Origin: Apostichopus japonicus
Lineage: Eukaryota; Echinodermata; Holothuroidea; Aspidochirotida; Stichopodidae
Length of the DNA: 64,000 bases
Direction: 5' to 3'
Assembly: GCF_037975245.1 (NCBI RefSeq)
Contig: NC_092579.1
Location: 30,217,666-30,281,665 of the forward strand
The notes below the pieces were generated by a model. It did no database searches and had not been told where the DNA came from. It was given only the letters and a program-made list of their open reading frames with translations. Below are positions 12,096 to 25,668 of this stretch, in pieces (the first letter of the stretch is position 1; every line of letters starts with the position of its first letter). The position numbers were made by a program, and so were the translations under genes.

Positions 12096-13222
12096 CAGAC
12101 GTAGTTGGTCGGTTGGGGCGGGGGGGGGGCTGGGGGCTGCATCCCCCCAAACAAACATTTTTTGTGTGAAAATTTGGGCAATATACTGAGAATTTTTCGG
12201 GCACCTACTGAAAGAAAAATAATTTGCAATGTGTTTTTCAACGGTTAAACTTATTATTATTATTATCATTATGATTGTAACGACTTCCCCCAAATTATAA
12301 CCAATATGGAAGGGTTTTAACACGGAAAATGATTGCATGTTATTGTCATGCGATGTATATGATTATGATATGCACAGTACCGTGTTAAACTTATATCATT
12401 ATCATCATACTTATTGTAACGACTTCCCTATAATGATAACCAATATAGAAGGGTAATAACACGGAAAATGATTGTTTTTCATTGGCATGCAATGTAATAA
12501 CCGATGCATGCCTATATGATATGCACGTTAAGATGTTGTACGCGCGAAAAAGTTTGGTTACATTTTTCGAGCAAGTCGTTACAGCCCCCCCCCCCCCAAA
12601 TCAAATTGGGCTCCTACGCTTATGACTATCAAAAACCACTGAAAATTGGTGGCGAGACAGATAGTAGTGGCTATTCAGTACTTATATAAATGGATACGGA
12701 GGTGCTTCTGATACAAGGGCGGCGGAACCGGGGGGGGGCACAGGGGGCACGTGCCCCCCCCACTTTTCCTCAGGTTAAAAATGTGCCCTTTTTCTACATA
12801 AAAATTGTACCCTTGATCACCTTATTAGGTCAGCGATATTTCAGTAAGAGATCTAATCCTAATTTAGAAATATCAGGGGCGTAGCCAGTATGTAGCACTG
12901 TAGGCCCGGGCCTATCGTTGATTAACAGACTTTATATGTACAGAGCTGCAGCACTTTGTTGCCTGTTGTTGTCACGATCGGCGTTCCAAGTTCCAAAACA
13001 GCCTTTTCGATAAACATTTGCTACAGTTGTATCAAAGACAATTACTGGCTATAGTTGCAACCAAGGGCGGCGGAATCGGGGGGGGGGGCACAGGGGCACG
13101 TGCCCCCCACTTTTCCTCAGGTTAAAAATGTGCCCTTTTTCTACATAAAAGTTGTACTCTTGATCACCTTATTAGGTCAGCGATATTTCAGTAAGAGATC
13201 TAATCCTAATTTAGAACTATGA

Positions 13223-13564
13223 ATGAATTTCTGTGGGTCAAACTCAAAGCTATATCGAATGGAAAAATTGTTAGTATCTCTCCTGTCTGACCACAATGAC
13301 ATTCGCCTGGCTATTCCGAATGTCCTCTGCCTAATACACTTATACCTACTGGCACCAATGAGCGCAGCCTCCGGAGAGAAATCCTTCTCCGTACAACGCC
13401 GGATGAAGACATACTTGCGGAGCACAATTGGTGAAAAACGGTATAAAAATATGCTAATGCTGCATATTCATAAAGCAAGAACGGACGGATTAGTTATACG
13501 GGACATCGCTAAAGAGTTTACAAAGCGAAACCCACGTCGAATGAAATATTTCGGGAAGTTTTAA
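13223..13564 (+). pseudogene. hAT transposase C-terminal fragment (dimerisation region)
   Basis: A 113-codon open frame ends in TAA. It contains APMSAASGEKSFSVQRRMKT, YLRSTIG, MLHIHKARTD and IAKEF, the C-terminal dimerisation region typical of hAT transposases, including the conserved A(A/S)(S/C)E-type helix and the S-x-RR-(L/M)-K-x-Y-L-R-S motif. The zinc-finger and catalytic RNase-H-like portions are absent upstream, where a duplicated transposon end is found instead, so it is a 5'-truncated remnant. It may once have mobilised the family whose non-autonomous copies are scattered here. Confidence 0.88.
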
Positions 13565-13590
13565 ATGTTTACTACCACAAGGTTTGTAAC

Positions 13591-13979
13591 CAGTGGCGGA
13601 GCGTCCATTCAGTCAGGGGGCGGATGCCCCCCCTGACGGACTCAAATGGACTGCTTGTGCCCTTTTAGCTTGTTACCACTTTTCACTTATTCGCGATTAT
13701 TGACTTTTTAATTGCGCTCTCATCTACCTATTGACATTTGTCACGTTTTGTTGGTGTAATTTTCTGACAAAATGGCGATGACACCTATTTATTCTTCGTT
13801 TATATGCAAATTAGCAAGGCCCGGAAAGGGTCATTTCCGGCGATCTAGGGAGTATCTTGACTCATAAAATTTCTGTACGCTTCGCGCCAACCGGTGGTGG
13901 CGCTCCGCTTAGATAGTGTCGAAAGCGCCCATACATACCATTCTCGACCCCCTGATCAATACCCCTAGCTCCGCAACTG
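13591..13979. mobile_element. hAT-like MITE nested downstream of the transposase relic
   Basis: Left end CAGTGGCGGAGC and right end GCTCCGCAACTG are inverted with one mismatch. The flanking octamers TTTGTAAC and CTTCTAAC match at 6 of 8. It shares the CCAACCGGTGGTGGCGCTCC interior with other copies. Length 389 bp. Confidence 0.7.
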
Positions 13980-14343
13980 CTTCTAACATTCTGGTGAATG
14001 CCATTATGCATATTCAATTTCAAAAACAAAATTCTAATGCATTTCCAAAATGCATTGCTATATTATATTGTAACTTTTTAATAAGCAGAAGCCATTTATA
14101 GCCTACTATGAATAATGAGTATAGTTTTAATATCCCATAACCTACCCCATCCTTTCGTATTTTGACATATTTCATTTGCTTTCATGCATGTATCAATCGC
14201 GTGTGCAGGGACTTTACAATGATTTCATCTCATTTTGTCTCGAAAGAAAACTTGTTCCTTGTTTCCCAATTTGCACATTGGATATTGCAGTGCTAGTATG
14301 CATTTTTTCCTTTAGGGTGGGGGGGGGGGGAGCGTTGATGGAG

Positions 14344-15250
14344 CATGGGCGTCAACAGGTGGGGGACGGGGGGGACATGTCCCCCCCACTTTCAAAAGTG
14401 GAGGGGATATCATATCATTTGTCCCACCCACTTTTCAGAGTAGTTATTAATAAAAATCACATGCATATGCGCGATTTTCTATTTAAGGTCAAGAAATCTG
14501 GACTCCCTGGGCCCCTACTATCTACCACTTGCACCGTCATTTATCTCCCATTCTCCCAATATCCTAAATCTGCCCATTTAATTCGTTCGGGGGGGGGGGG
14601 GGGAGACCATTCGAAAGTGTATTGAATCTTGCACACATGTTGTTTGTATGGGTTCCAAGGGATTAGGTAAGCCATACAGGTAGATGGTCTTGAGTTACTA
14701 TGATCATATCACTACCTCCAGTCCCTTGGATTGGACGGACGAATAGGGGTGTAGGGGTTAAGTAATTAAGTCTACATGTATTCGCCGGATATGGTAGATC
14801 TTTATTGTTGAGTGCCGGCTAGGCGCTACACACGCTCTGCGCGCGGTGCCTTTTTCTGATTATTATTATTAAAGTACCTGGGCACATAACAACTGACGTC
14901 TCGCACCTACATGCATGTATTATATATACCACTCCACTCATCCCGGAGGTGACGGCGCCACTTTTTCAATATTTCGTTTGAGATGGACGCTGTGTAATTC
15001 GTCTCCCTTGGTGTCAGAACGGCATCTTTCTACCAGTACTTTCTGTCGGAATTTAGTTTTGTGAGACAAAATTTCTCCTCACAGATCTGGTTCTGATGTA
15101 ACTAAAAACGACTCAGGAAGGCCGTCTCCTGCGATCTAGGGGGTCTTATGTACCCCAAATTTTCTGGTACGCTACGCGCCAACCAATGGTGGCGCTCCGC
15201 TTAGATAGTATAGTGTCCCCCTCACTTTCTGAAACCTGCTGACGCCCATG
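14344..15250. mobile_element. Nested hAT-like element with perfect 8-bp TSD
   Basis: Ends CATGGGCGTCAACAGGT and ACCTGCTGACGCCCATG are inverted over 17 bp with one mismatch. TGATGGAG flanks it at 14336-14343 and 15251-15258. The 2555-3208 copy of the host element has the uninterrupted site (GTTGATGGAGTGATG at about 3054-3068). Only short frames are present. Confidence 0.9.
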
Positions 15251-15465
15251 TGATGGAGTGATGTGTATACGCAAATAAGATAATACAATAAGAGTTATAA
15301 AGGGTACTAAATATCAGGCTGCATCAGTCCAATCAAATTTCTGCAAAGTGCCCTTCGACGTCGGTGCCCCCCCAGATTAAAAGTGCTTCCGCCGCCCTTG
15401 TTCTGATATGATGGCACAATGAGGCTATACCAGCAACAAAGACAATATGAAAAACACACGATTTG

Positions 15466-15473
15466 TATAAAAG
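15466..15473 (+). promoter_or_regulatory. TATA box of thioredoxin gene B
   Basis: TATAAAAG identical to copy A, 109 bp upstream of the ATG. The 2.7-kb hAT composite ends only 65 bp further upstream, so any upstream elements shared with copy A are displaced. Confidence 0.7.
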
Positions 15474-15574
15474 TGAACAGTCGTTTCAGTTTACTTATAT
15501 TTATTACTTGATCCTAAGACATTAACCGTCTAAAGAGTTTTCGTCGAAAAGTCGTTTCCTGAAGTCAACCGATA

Positions 15575-18500
15575 ATGAAGTTACCAGCAGCAGTCATATG
15601 CCTTTTAGCTGTTTTAATTTGTGGTAAGTTTTTTTATCTTATCTACATTTAATTCTAATATTTTTTATTAAAAATCACCCATGATAGAGCGTTGGCCACG
15701 TTACACACTCCCAGACCCACTCCCTTGACATGAAGAGTGTAGTAACCATGTTATATATCACGATGTTATATCAAGCTAGGTATCACTATAGGCCCATAGG
15801 AAGGGAACAGATATACTACACACGATCTTAGCCAAACGGTAAGAGAACCCTCTGTCCTTAATCCCTTTCCTTTCTTCTACATCCCTCTGCATTGATGTGC
15901 ATTGTTAATCCCTTCGCTAAGATCATGGGTAAATGTTAAGTTAATGCTTTGGCTTGGGCATAACCTTCGCCAACACCTTGTGTAAATTAAAGGGTCCTTG
16001 GTTTGCCTCAACGTCATAGGCGTAGGAGACGGGGGGCTGGGGGGGGGGGCAATATTCGGGCAATATGCTGGGAAATTTTCGAAAAATATTAGTTGTGAAG
16101 ATGTAGCTATAAAGGAAATGAATAGTTTAAAAAAATCTCCCTGGTAATTAAAATAAAGTTTTAAGCTTGCCCGATTAATTCGCCATTACTAATGTAAAAT
16201 CCTATATATGATATTTACATGAACATGTTAAATGCGCGCGGAGCTTGCGAAAAATTGTGGTTAATTTTTTTTCGGGCAAGTCGTTACAGCCCACCTCCCC
16301 CCCCCCCCCCCAATCAAATTGGGCATCTGCGCGTATGCTCAACGTGTAATGCAATGTTACTTATCTGAAGTAGTTTTCGTTCCCAACATCTTTTGGTTAA
16401 AGTTCCTAATCCCACTAGAGACCCTTGTTTCTTCTGTCTTCGTAACTTTGTGGTTTGTGTATAGATATTTAGGCAAAGGTAAATAATGGTGTGATTTAAT
16501 GGCGTGTTTAGGCTTTACGTGTGTTTGCATACACGTGGCCAATAAATAATCCACTTAAGATACCACTTGCTGTAATTACAACTGATAACCGGATATCAAT
16601 GATGTTCCAACAAGTCATGTCACAAACTTGGACTCAAGTCGTATTTTCTGGCGAGTTGACTCAAGACCACACCCCAGATAACTTTGACTACAGTCAAAAC
16701 TAAATCGATTTGGCTCTACCGTCACTTGATTTCCAGCCATTTGCATAGGCGTAGGAGCCCAATTTGATTGGGGGGGGGGGGGGCTATAACGACTTGCCCG
16801 AAAAATATCACCACAATTTTTCGCGCGTACAACATCATACCGTGCATATCACATAGGCATGCATCGGTTATTATATCGCATGCCAATAACATACAATCAT
16901 TTTCCGTGTTATTCACTTATTACCCTTCCATATTGGTTATCATTATTGGGGAACTCGTAACAATAGTTATGATAATAATGATATAAGTTTAACCATTATA
17001 AAACACATTGCAAATTATTTTTCTTTCAGTAGGTGACCGAAAATTTCTCAGTATATTGCACGAATTTTCACGAAAATATTTGGTTGGGGCTGCAGCCCCC
17101 CCCCCCAACCCCCCTCCTACCCCTATGGTCATTGGCAAGTACGCTTGGCCATCTTTTATTAGATAGAACATATATTCTATATTCATTTTACCGTTTCTAA
17201 TCATATCATAAATCAACACACCCTTACTGTGATAGCAGGCCTGTGCATTCTATTACAGCAGTCATATTTTACAGTTAATTTCCTTACATGATAGGATATA
17301 CCTTCAAACTGGGTTCAGTTGCCCGCATATTTCTCTTAACCAGCTCTTTACTCAACAATCAATCAAACTAAATCGTGGCAGGGCGTGTCTGTTTGCAATG
17401 GTTTAGAAGGATCTGAGACTAGGACAGGTAGTTTACATGGAACAAAATGTAACTGACGGAGAGGTGGGATGTCTTGCTATTGAGACAAGGATCCAGGGCA
17501 TTGTGTAATACAATCGCCGCCAACTGAACTTATATCATATCTAGAAAATACCAACGAAACTTAGTCAATAATATCTCAAGAGGGACTTTACTTTCCGAAT
17601 TGAGTTTTTTGTTGGTCTATGTATGGAAAATTTGCTTTAAAGCTACTATGTATTGCGGTAAACATGACCAGTACTTAGACCGGAAATCACAAATGGTCCC
17701 ACAAATGCTACGAATATCGAGCACAGAATATGAATTTACAAGATAATTTTACTTTTCTCCTTAATCCTTTACTGATTTCTTTCAGCAGGCTTCACAAATG
17801 CCTCAGCACCAATGACTCTTACCGACGCCACTTTTCAGACCGAGCTGGAAAAGGGAGACACTATGATGGTTGAATTCTGGGCTGAATGGTAAGGAGTATC
17901 ATGGTTCACAAAAATGCTTCTAAAATGATAGGCATCCAGATAACAATAACAAACTTTGAAACGATAGTCGGAATGTATGTAGAGACAGTGATTGCAGTCC
18001 GTATGGAAAGCCGTTTTAACATTTAATAAGGAATTTCAGATATCTCGAAATAATTTCAGATATCTCAAATTAAATTACAGATATCTCCAATTTATTTAAG
18101 ATATCTACAAATAATTGCAGATATCTTAAAATCAATTTCAGATATCTCGAAATACCAGGGAATTTCAGATATCTGAAATTGAATTCGAGATATCTCGAAT
18201 TCAATTTCAGATATCTCGAATTCAATTTCGGATATCTCGAATTCAATTTCAGATATCTGAAATAGAATTTTGGATATCTCGAATTCAATTTCAGATATCT
18301 CGAATTCAATTTCAGATATCTGAAATAAAATTTCAGATATCTCGAATTCATTTTCAGATATCTCGAATTCAATTTCAGATATCTCGAATTCAATTTCAGA
18401 TATCTGAAATAGAATTTTAGATATCTCGAATTCAATTTCAGATATCTCGAATTTCATTACAGATATCTGAAATTTCCCGATTAAATGTTAAAATGGCTTT

Positions 18501-20156
18501 CCATGCGTGCCATTTTAACATTTAATCGGAAATTTATGCATATGCATTTCAGATATCTCGAATTCAATTGCAGATATCTCGAATTCAATTTCAGATATCT
18601 CGAATTAGAATTGCAGATATCTTGAATTCAATTTCAGATATCTCGAATTAAATTTCAGATATCTCGAATTCAATTTCAGATATCTGAAATAGAATTTCAG
18701 ATATCTCGATTTCAATTTCGGATATCTCGAATTCAATTTCAGATATCTCGAATTCAATTTCAGATATCTGAATTAGAATTTCAGATATCTCGAAATCTAT
18801 TTTAGATATCTCGAATTCAATTTCAGATATCTCGATTTCAATTTCAGATATCTGAATTAGAATTTCAGATATCTCGAAATCTATTTAAGATATCTCGAAT
18901 TCAATTTCAGATATCTGAAATAAGAAACAATTTCAGATATCTAAAATTCCCGATTAAATGTTAAAATGGCTTTTCATAAGTCCGGTGTATAATAAAGATA
19001 ACCAACTGAAAATAGAATAATACTAACCCTTCTGAATATGGAACATGATATAAAACGGTCCATAGAGTGCATGGTTATCCAATAGGCAGAAAATAGCAAG
19101 TTTGGTCGAGGGGCCCACAGTCAAGGTGCCCCACGGTCAAGATGCGCTACGATCAAGGTGCGGTGTGGTCAAGGGGCCCACGGTGAAGGGGCACCACAGT
19201 CAAGGTGCCTCACGGTCAAGGGGTCCAGTTTTAAGTAAAGCCCTTCCATGCAAGACACATACCAACTTTTCATTTTCAGGTCGTGGGCTCCAAGGGTGTA
19301 ATTCTTGGTCTGGGATCATTATGATAGCTGTAATCAGTAACTCAATCTAACTGTAATTTGTCTCCTTCTATGCCCTGATGATAATAATAATAATAATGAT
19401 GGTGATGAAGATGATGATCCTGATAATAATGATCATAGTCATCATCACCACCGTCATCAGGATCATCGTCATCGTTGTAATCATAATAATCGTAATCACC
19501 ATCACGGAGACATTGGACCATGGACATTTGACATTGGACATTTGATATTGGACAATGGACATTGGATATGAATTATGAATACCAATATCACCATAATACT
19601 TACATTGACTCAATGCTTGATAATGGGCCGGGGCTTTCGAGCGAAAGATGCGCAGGACAAAATACATGTAAGTTTAATATGTCCGGTATTCGTTGTAACA
19701 TATTATAAATAAATTCTAACAATAAGCTATTTTTTTCTTCTTAAAGGTGTGGTCCGTGTAGAATGATTGCACCCATTCTTGACTATCTTGTAGAAGAGTA
19801 TGATGGGAAACTGAAGATCTACAAGATGGATGTCGACGCAAATCAAGTAGGTTTATTGCAATATGTAAACTCGATATACATGATAGAAATGTAACCACAC
19901 GAAATAAGGAGAGATTAAACATACAAAGTTAGGCATGTACTAAATTAGAAGAAGTGTTAAAAAGGAATTAATTATTTATATTGTAAATAAAGAGAACTAC
20001 TATATATGTTTTCTTTTCCTATAGGATGTTCCGGCCAAGTATGGCGTCCGCGGGGTACCGACGTTGTTGATCTTCAAAATGGGCGAGGTAGTCGCTACAA
20101 GTGTTGGGGCTTTGTCAAAGGTCGACATGGAGGCGTTCATTAACACCAATATATAA
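15575..20156 (+). CDS. Secreted bacterial-type thioredoxin, copy B (4 exons)
   Basis: Exons are 15575-15623, 17789-17888, 19747-19846 and 20025-20156, encoding 126 residues. The signal peptide is identical to copy A. A point change (ATG to ATA) removes the upstream ATG that copy A has. The core reads [19 protein letters not shown] with redox cysteines C51 and C54, then [14 protein letters not shown] with cis-Pro95 and VGALSK. This is strikingly like gammaproteobacterial TrxA. The buried acid is Glu45, a conservative change from Asp. It is the most canonical of the three copies and the best candidate for an active secreted thiol-disulfide oxidoreductase. The mature protein has no cysteines outside the active site. 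Intron 2 is lengthened by a 977-bp repeat element; splice sites are intact. Confidence 0.92.
16015..16337. mobile_element. GGCGTAGGAG-family element (intron 1, copy B)
   Basis: Orthologous to 4589-4905 of unit A, with the same CTCAACGT duplication at 16007-16014 and 16338-16345. G- and C-run lengths differ from copy A. Confidence 0.88.
16744..17127. mobile_element. GGCGTAGGAG-family element (intron 1, copy B)
   Basis: Orthologous to 5312-5700 of unit A. Flanks are GCCATTTG and GTCATTGG. Confidence 0.85.
18002..18978. mobile_element. Double MITE filled with 21-bp GATATC/GAATTC satellite
   Basis: Termini TATGGAAAGCCGTTTTAACA and the inverse of TATGAAAAGCCATTTTAACA are inverted over about 26 bp with two mismatches. 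AGTCCG (17996-18001 and 18979-18984) flanks both sides, and the site is empty in copy A (AGTCCG at 6563-6568) and in copy C. The inside is a 21-bp tandem repeat, AATTTCAGATATCTCGAATTC with variants ending CTGAAATAG. At about 18481-18530 two termini meet back to back, so this is two elements joined or one inserted beside another. Because 21 is divisible by three, several frames are open for 121 codons; they are not genes. Confidence 0.85.
19107..19230 (+). repeat. Minisatellite, AAGGTGCCCCACGGTC units (intron 2, copy B)
   Basis: Counterpart of the array at 6690-6815. Confidence 0.8.
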
Positions 20157-20315
20157 ACTCATCAAGTCCTTGTTACACTTTATTACATGGTACTTCATTG
20201 CATGGCACTTTTCTGTATGGCATTTTATTTCAACTGTGATCATAACCTAATAAGGAAGGCAACTCTAAAAGTAAAGTCTGTATGAACTTCATAATTAAAT
20301 TGTAGATCTACCACA

Positions 20316-20565
20316 GTGACTTCAGTTAAAGGCTGTGAAGACTCGCGCAAAAAGAAACGTTTAATGCCGGAAATCTGACCTAGTTTCGAATGAGGTGTAA
20401 CAGAAGTGTTAGATCCCATACACCATCGATCCCAGAGAATACGCACACAGCTTGCTACCTTCGGTAATTATACACTAGTGCACAGTGAGTGCATACAACT
20501 GCGGTCAACATACCCACAAGCACGGTGTACAAAAGATACAGCGATGGACATCTCAGTTGGTTGGT
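20316..20565 (+). repeat. Dispersed repeat of about 240 bp
   Basis: Shares a series of blocks (GACTCGCGCA, AATCTGACCTA, AGAAGTGTTAGA, CCCAGAGAATAC, GGTAATTA.ACACTAGTG, CAGCGATGGACATCTCA) in the same order and orientation with 34640-34870. It is non-coding and of unidentified class. A SINE is possible but no polymerase III promoter was recognised. Confidence 0.7.
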
Positions 20566-20671
20566 TGGCGTCTATTCTGGCGCAGAGTGCTCTATGTCCG
20601 GTGGACAGAGCGAAATATATGTTGAGACTATAGTTTAGACTAGTGGGAACACTTGAGTTGTCTGAAGATCG

Positions 20672-20672
<1 letters not shown>

Positions 20673-20713
<41 letters not shown>

Positions 20714-20714
20714 G
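20673..20714. repeat. (TA)n microsatellite
   Basis: Short TA tract with one TTTA interruption. Confidence 0.9.
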
Positions 20715-20849
20715 TAACTATCTCTTGTTTCAGTCACAGACTTTGAAAAAGGGTTACTGTTGTTTGTCTTAGGAAATATATAGACCTAATGTGAATTAAA
20801 CTGTATTGATTTGGTTTTCAGTGTGTCCGCGTAGCACGTTAGGGAACGT

Positions 20850-21480
20850 TCAACTCTTCCATTAACTTGCGTACGGGAGGATACTTTCACATTTGACCTA
20901 CGTGGTTGTCTGTTTGATTACTGGATTGTGTTTACCGAAAAGTTGGACTAAGCAAGGTGTTTACAGAGATATTTCAGTTGCTTCTACTCTTTAATATAGT
21001 TTTCATTCTTGTTAACAGATATTTGGGGTATTCCCCTCACATGCATGCCTTTAATTGTATTGGATTAAGCCTATGTTAGCATATAGCATGCATGTTTTAT
21101 GGCTGTTTATTAAACTCTTAAGTTACCTAGTTGTGAATGAAGCATCTAATAAGTCGCTTTTTCTTGTCTTTGATAGAACATATTTGTATGACAATTTTGG
21201 AGACATTGGTTTTGCTTCAACGGGGAATAAACTAATACCTACGCATTGAATGTACCTCAGTTTATCTCAATTATTTCTGTTAGGCATTTTCTTAACAACC
21301 TGCCCACCCCCCCCCCACCTTTCTGCCTGGCCTACATAACAATAATGAAAGGCTGTATAGTTCATATGTGACAGCGCATTGTGAAGTGACTTTCTGAATT
21401 TAGTCCGTTTTGGCGGTCCTTATGTGACCGCAGTGCAATTTGAAGTGACGTTGCCATTAACATATTGTGAACTCGATTCA
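20850..21480 (+). repeat. Arm of inverted duplication continuing past unit B
   Basis: Blocks such as CCATTAACTTGCGTACGGGA, GGGGTATTCCCCTCACATGC and CCTTATGTGACCGCAGTGCA recur inverted at 25500-24660. The B-C inverted duplication therefore extends beyond the thioredoxin genes and leaves an axis near 22.9 kb. Confidence 0.8.
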
Positions 21481-22870
21481 GCTTTTAATCCACTACGCCC
21501 TTGATAGTAACCACAATCGTCCAGTGGCAAGCTCGTCGTTCGGTCCTGTGCTAGAATGTTCACCTATGTGCGATTAAATGTACACTATATGTACAATTTG
21601 CACATTCGAAGTAAGTGTATATATTGTAATACAGTACGGTCTTCCCCTCACAACAGAGTACCGTCGCCTTAGCCAGCATAACAAAAACGAACTGCAATTG
21701 TTCGCAGAATATTGCTTTCTAGTTTACAAGGGATATGATAGATTAGTTTGACTGGTAATTCTAACACATTTTAAAGCATTTCAATACTTATATGTAATTA
21801 AACAAACACGATAACCAACAAGAAGATGTTCAGGTGATCTTTGTTGACAACTGTTGCATATCAATTAGCTATTTGTTGGCGATCTGTCACTTGATATTTC
21901 GTAACAAAACACACGCGAGCTCGATAAAACTACTGAACCAATCGGAACAGTTTTGGCATGGTTGTAAAGCTTTAGTCCAGTCAATGTATGGTTTAACCTC
22001 AAACTAGAAATTTATGATGTAGAAATAGAAAAAGTTTTGCTGAGAAAATGTTATTCTGGGTGTTCCTCATTGGCTACGGTACATCTGTATTACGCGGTTG
22101 CCAAGGTCTCACGTGCTCTACTGCATACGACATTATAACATTTCTCAAGTTGTCTAACAGGTAAGAGTAACCAGGGAGTTGTTATGGAATATATAACCTG
22201 CCTTGTCCATGAAATGTCCATGAAGAAGTTTGCCACATGTCGAATATTATCCTCAGGATTTGAATGTCAAACGAAGTGAGGTATTCTCCGTCCCTTAGCC
22301 TAACGTTATAGTGCATCTGCAATATTAAATCAGACGGCGACCGCGAGCCTATAAAGGTTATTAAACATCAAGCCGGAATAACGAATTAGACATATTTCGA
22401 AGCGTTTGACAGCACGACTTCAAGAGCGTTTATTCATTTATGATGTTAGGGTGTAGTTGCCGCACTTGGTCCAGCATCATGGGTTCAGAATCAGATCGTT
22501 CAACGGCGCTACTAGGGCTGTAGCCTAGTACAGTTACATCGCAATAGCTCTAACGTTCAGTTTGCTGGAGAACAGGGCTCCTGCTTGCAGCCCCTTTCAA
22601 TGCAATGGGATTTTGTATACGAAATTATAATCGTAAGGTCGTCATAATTTAAATCTATATACATGAATAATAAAACGTTTCTATGACAACAGTAAGTCAA
22701 TCTCCAGTGGTGTAAGGATGCTTGTGTATGCCATTTCGAACATATTCCTTTGCCAAACACCGTCGTCATATAATTGGCATCAACAAGTTTACATCATAAC
22801 GGGGATATCTATCATATTTAACTGACAGTTCCTGCTCACTTTTCACTCAGTATGCTGTATTAGATGTCGT
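21481..22870. other. Spacer between inverted arms, no gene recognised
   Basis: Unique sequence without recognisable exons. A one-armed copy of the CAGGGAGTTGTTATGGAA hairpin motif occurs at about 22171. Frames are short. Confidence 0.4.
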
Positions 22871-22889
22871 CAAAACCCGTAGTATATAT

Positions 22890-24646
<1,757 letters not shown>

Positions 24647-25668
24647 TTTCTTCGAAGGCAAACGCTTCTTTTTTCATTGCACTGCGGTCACATAAGGACC
24701 GCCGAAACGGACTTTACAAGTCACTTTCCAATGCGCTGCCACATATTGACTTTACAGCCTGTTATTACTGTTATGTGGGTTATGTAGGTTGGGCGTGAAC
24801 CGAAAAACATCGATAAAAACTGATTAACTTTCAATGCGTAGCTATCAATTTATTCCTTTAGCAGCAAAACCAATGTTACCAAAATTGTCATACAATATGT
24901 TTCAATAAAAAACAAGAAAAAGCGATTTACTCAGATGCGTCATTCGCAAACGAGTAGTACGGTAACTAAGGATTTTAAATAGCAGCCATAAAACATGCTT
25001 GCTATATGTTAACATAGGCTTAATCCAATACAATTAAAGGCATGCATGTGAGGGGAATACCCCAAATATCTGTTAACAAGAATGAAAACTATTTTTTAAA
25101 GGTAGCAGTGTTCAAACCACTAAACTGTTTGGCAGGACCAGAGGAAAGATTCAAGTTTATAACTAAAATCCTCTTAGCCACTCAAAAATAATAAAGCAGA
25201 TTTTGTTAATCAATATAAGTTGAATAGTGACTGTGTGTGACCAATTGCACATCTTCACGTGAACGCAACCACTTTGAATAAAAGTTTCCACTAATTCGGA
25301 GACGTTGTTATAAAATAAGTTTGTATCTTTAATAACATACTAGACCATACGCCATCCAGAGATGTAGGCTTAAGTGCAACTGAAATATCTAGCTATATAT
25401 ATCCACCTTGCTACGTCTTCGGTAATCGGTAATCAAACAGACAACCATGTAGGTCAAAAGTCCAAGTATCCTCCCGTACGCAAGTTAATGGAATATTTCT
25501 TATTAGTTTTTTTTTTACCACAGTTGACATAAAATGCCATACAATAAAGTGGCATACAATAACGTGGCATACAATAAAGTGGCATACAATAAAGTGTCTT
25601 GCAATAAAGTGTCTTGCAATAAAGTGCCATGCAATAAAATGTTATACAATAACAATGACTTGATCAGT

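Larger units (their letters stand above)
12714..15400. mobile_element. hAT element with transposase relic and nested insertions
   Basis: Termini CAAGGGCGGCGGAACC and GCTTCCGCCGCCCTTG are inverted, and the octamer TTCTGATA flanks both sides (12706-12713 and 15401-15408). Unit A retains the empty site: one TTCTGATA followed by TGATGG at about 3976-3990. The left terminus is duplicated internally at 13072-13222. Contents in order: duplicated left end, transposase relic (13223-13564), a 389-bp hAT-like insertion (13591-13979), sequence shared with the 2555-3208 element, a 907-bp nested element (14344-15250), and the right end. Confidence 0.9.
12098..20240 (+). repeat. Segmental duplication unit B (carries thioredoxin gene B)
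   Basis: Tandem paralogue of unit A, extended by insertions: a 2.7-kb nested hAT composite (12714-15400) and a 977-bp element in intron 2 (18002-18978). The first 540 bp is a GGCGTAGGAG-family element more complete than in A. Intron 1 differs from unit A by only scattered substitutions and small indels. Confidence 0.9.

Noticed and set aside
18070-18457. Two overlapping 121-codon minus-strand frames (EISEIEF and RYLKLNS repeats)
   Set aside because: The 21-bp satellite leaves several frames open at once; no start, splice or domain support.
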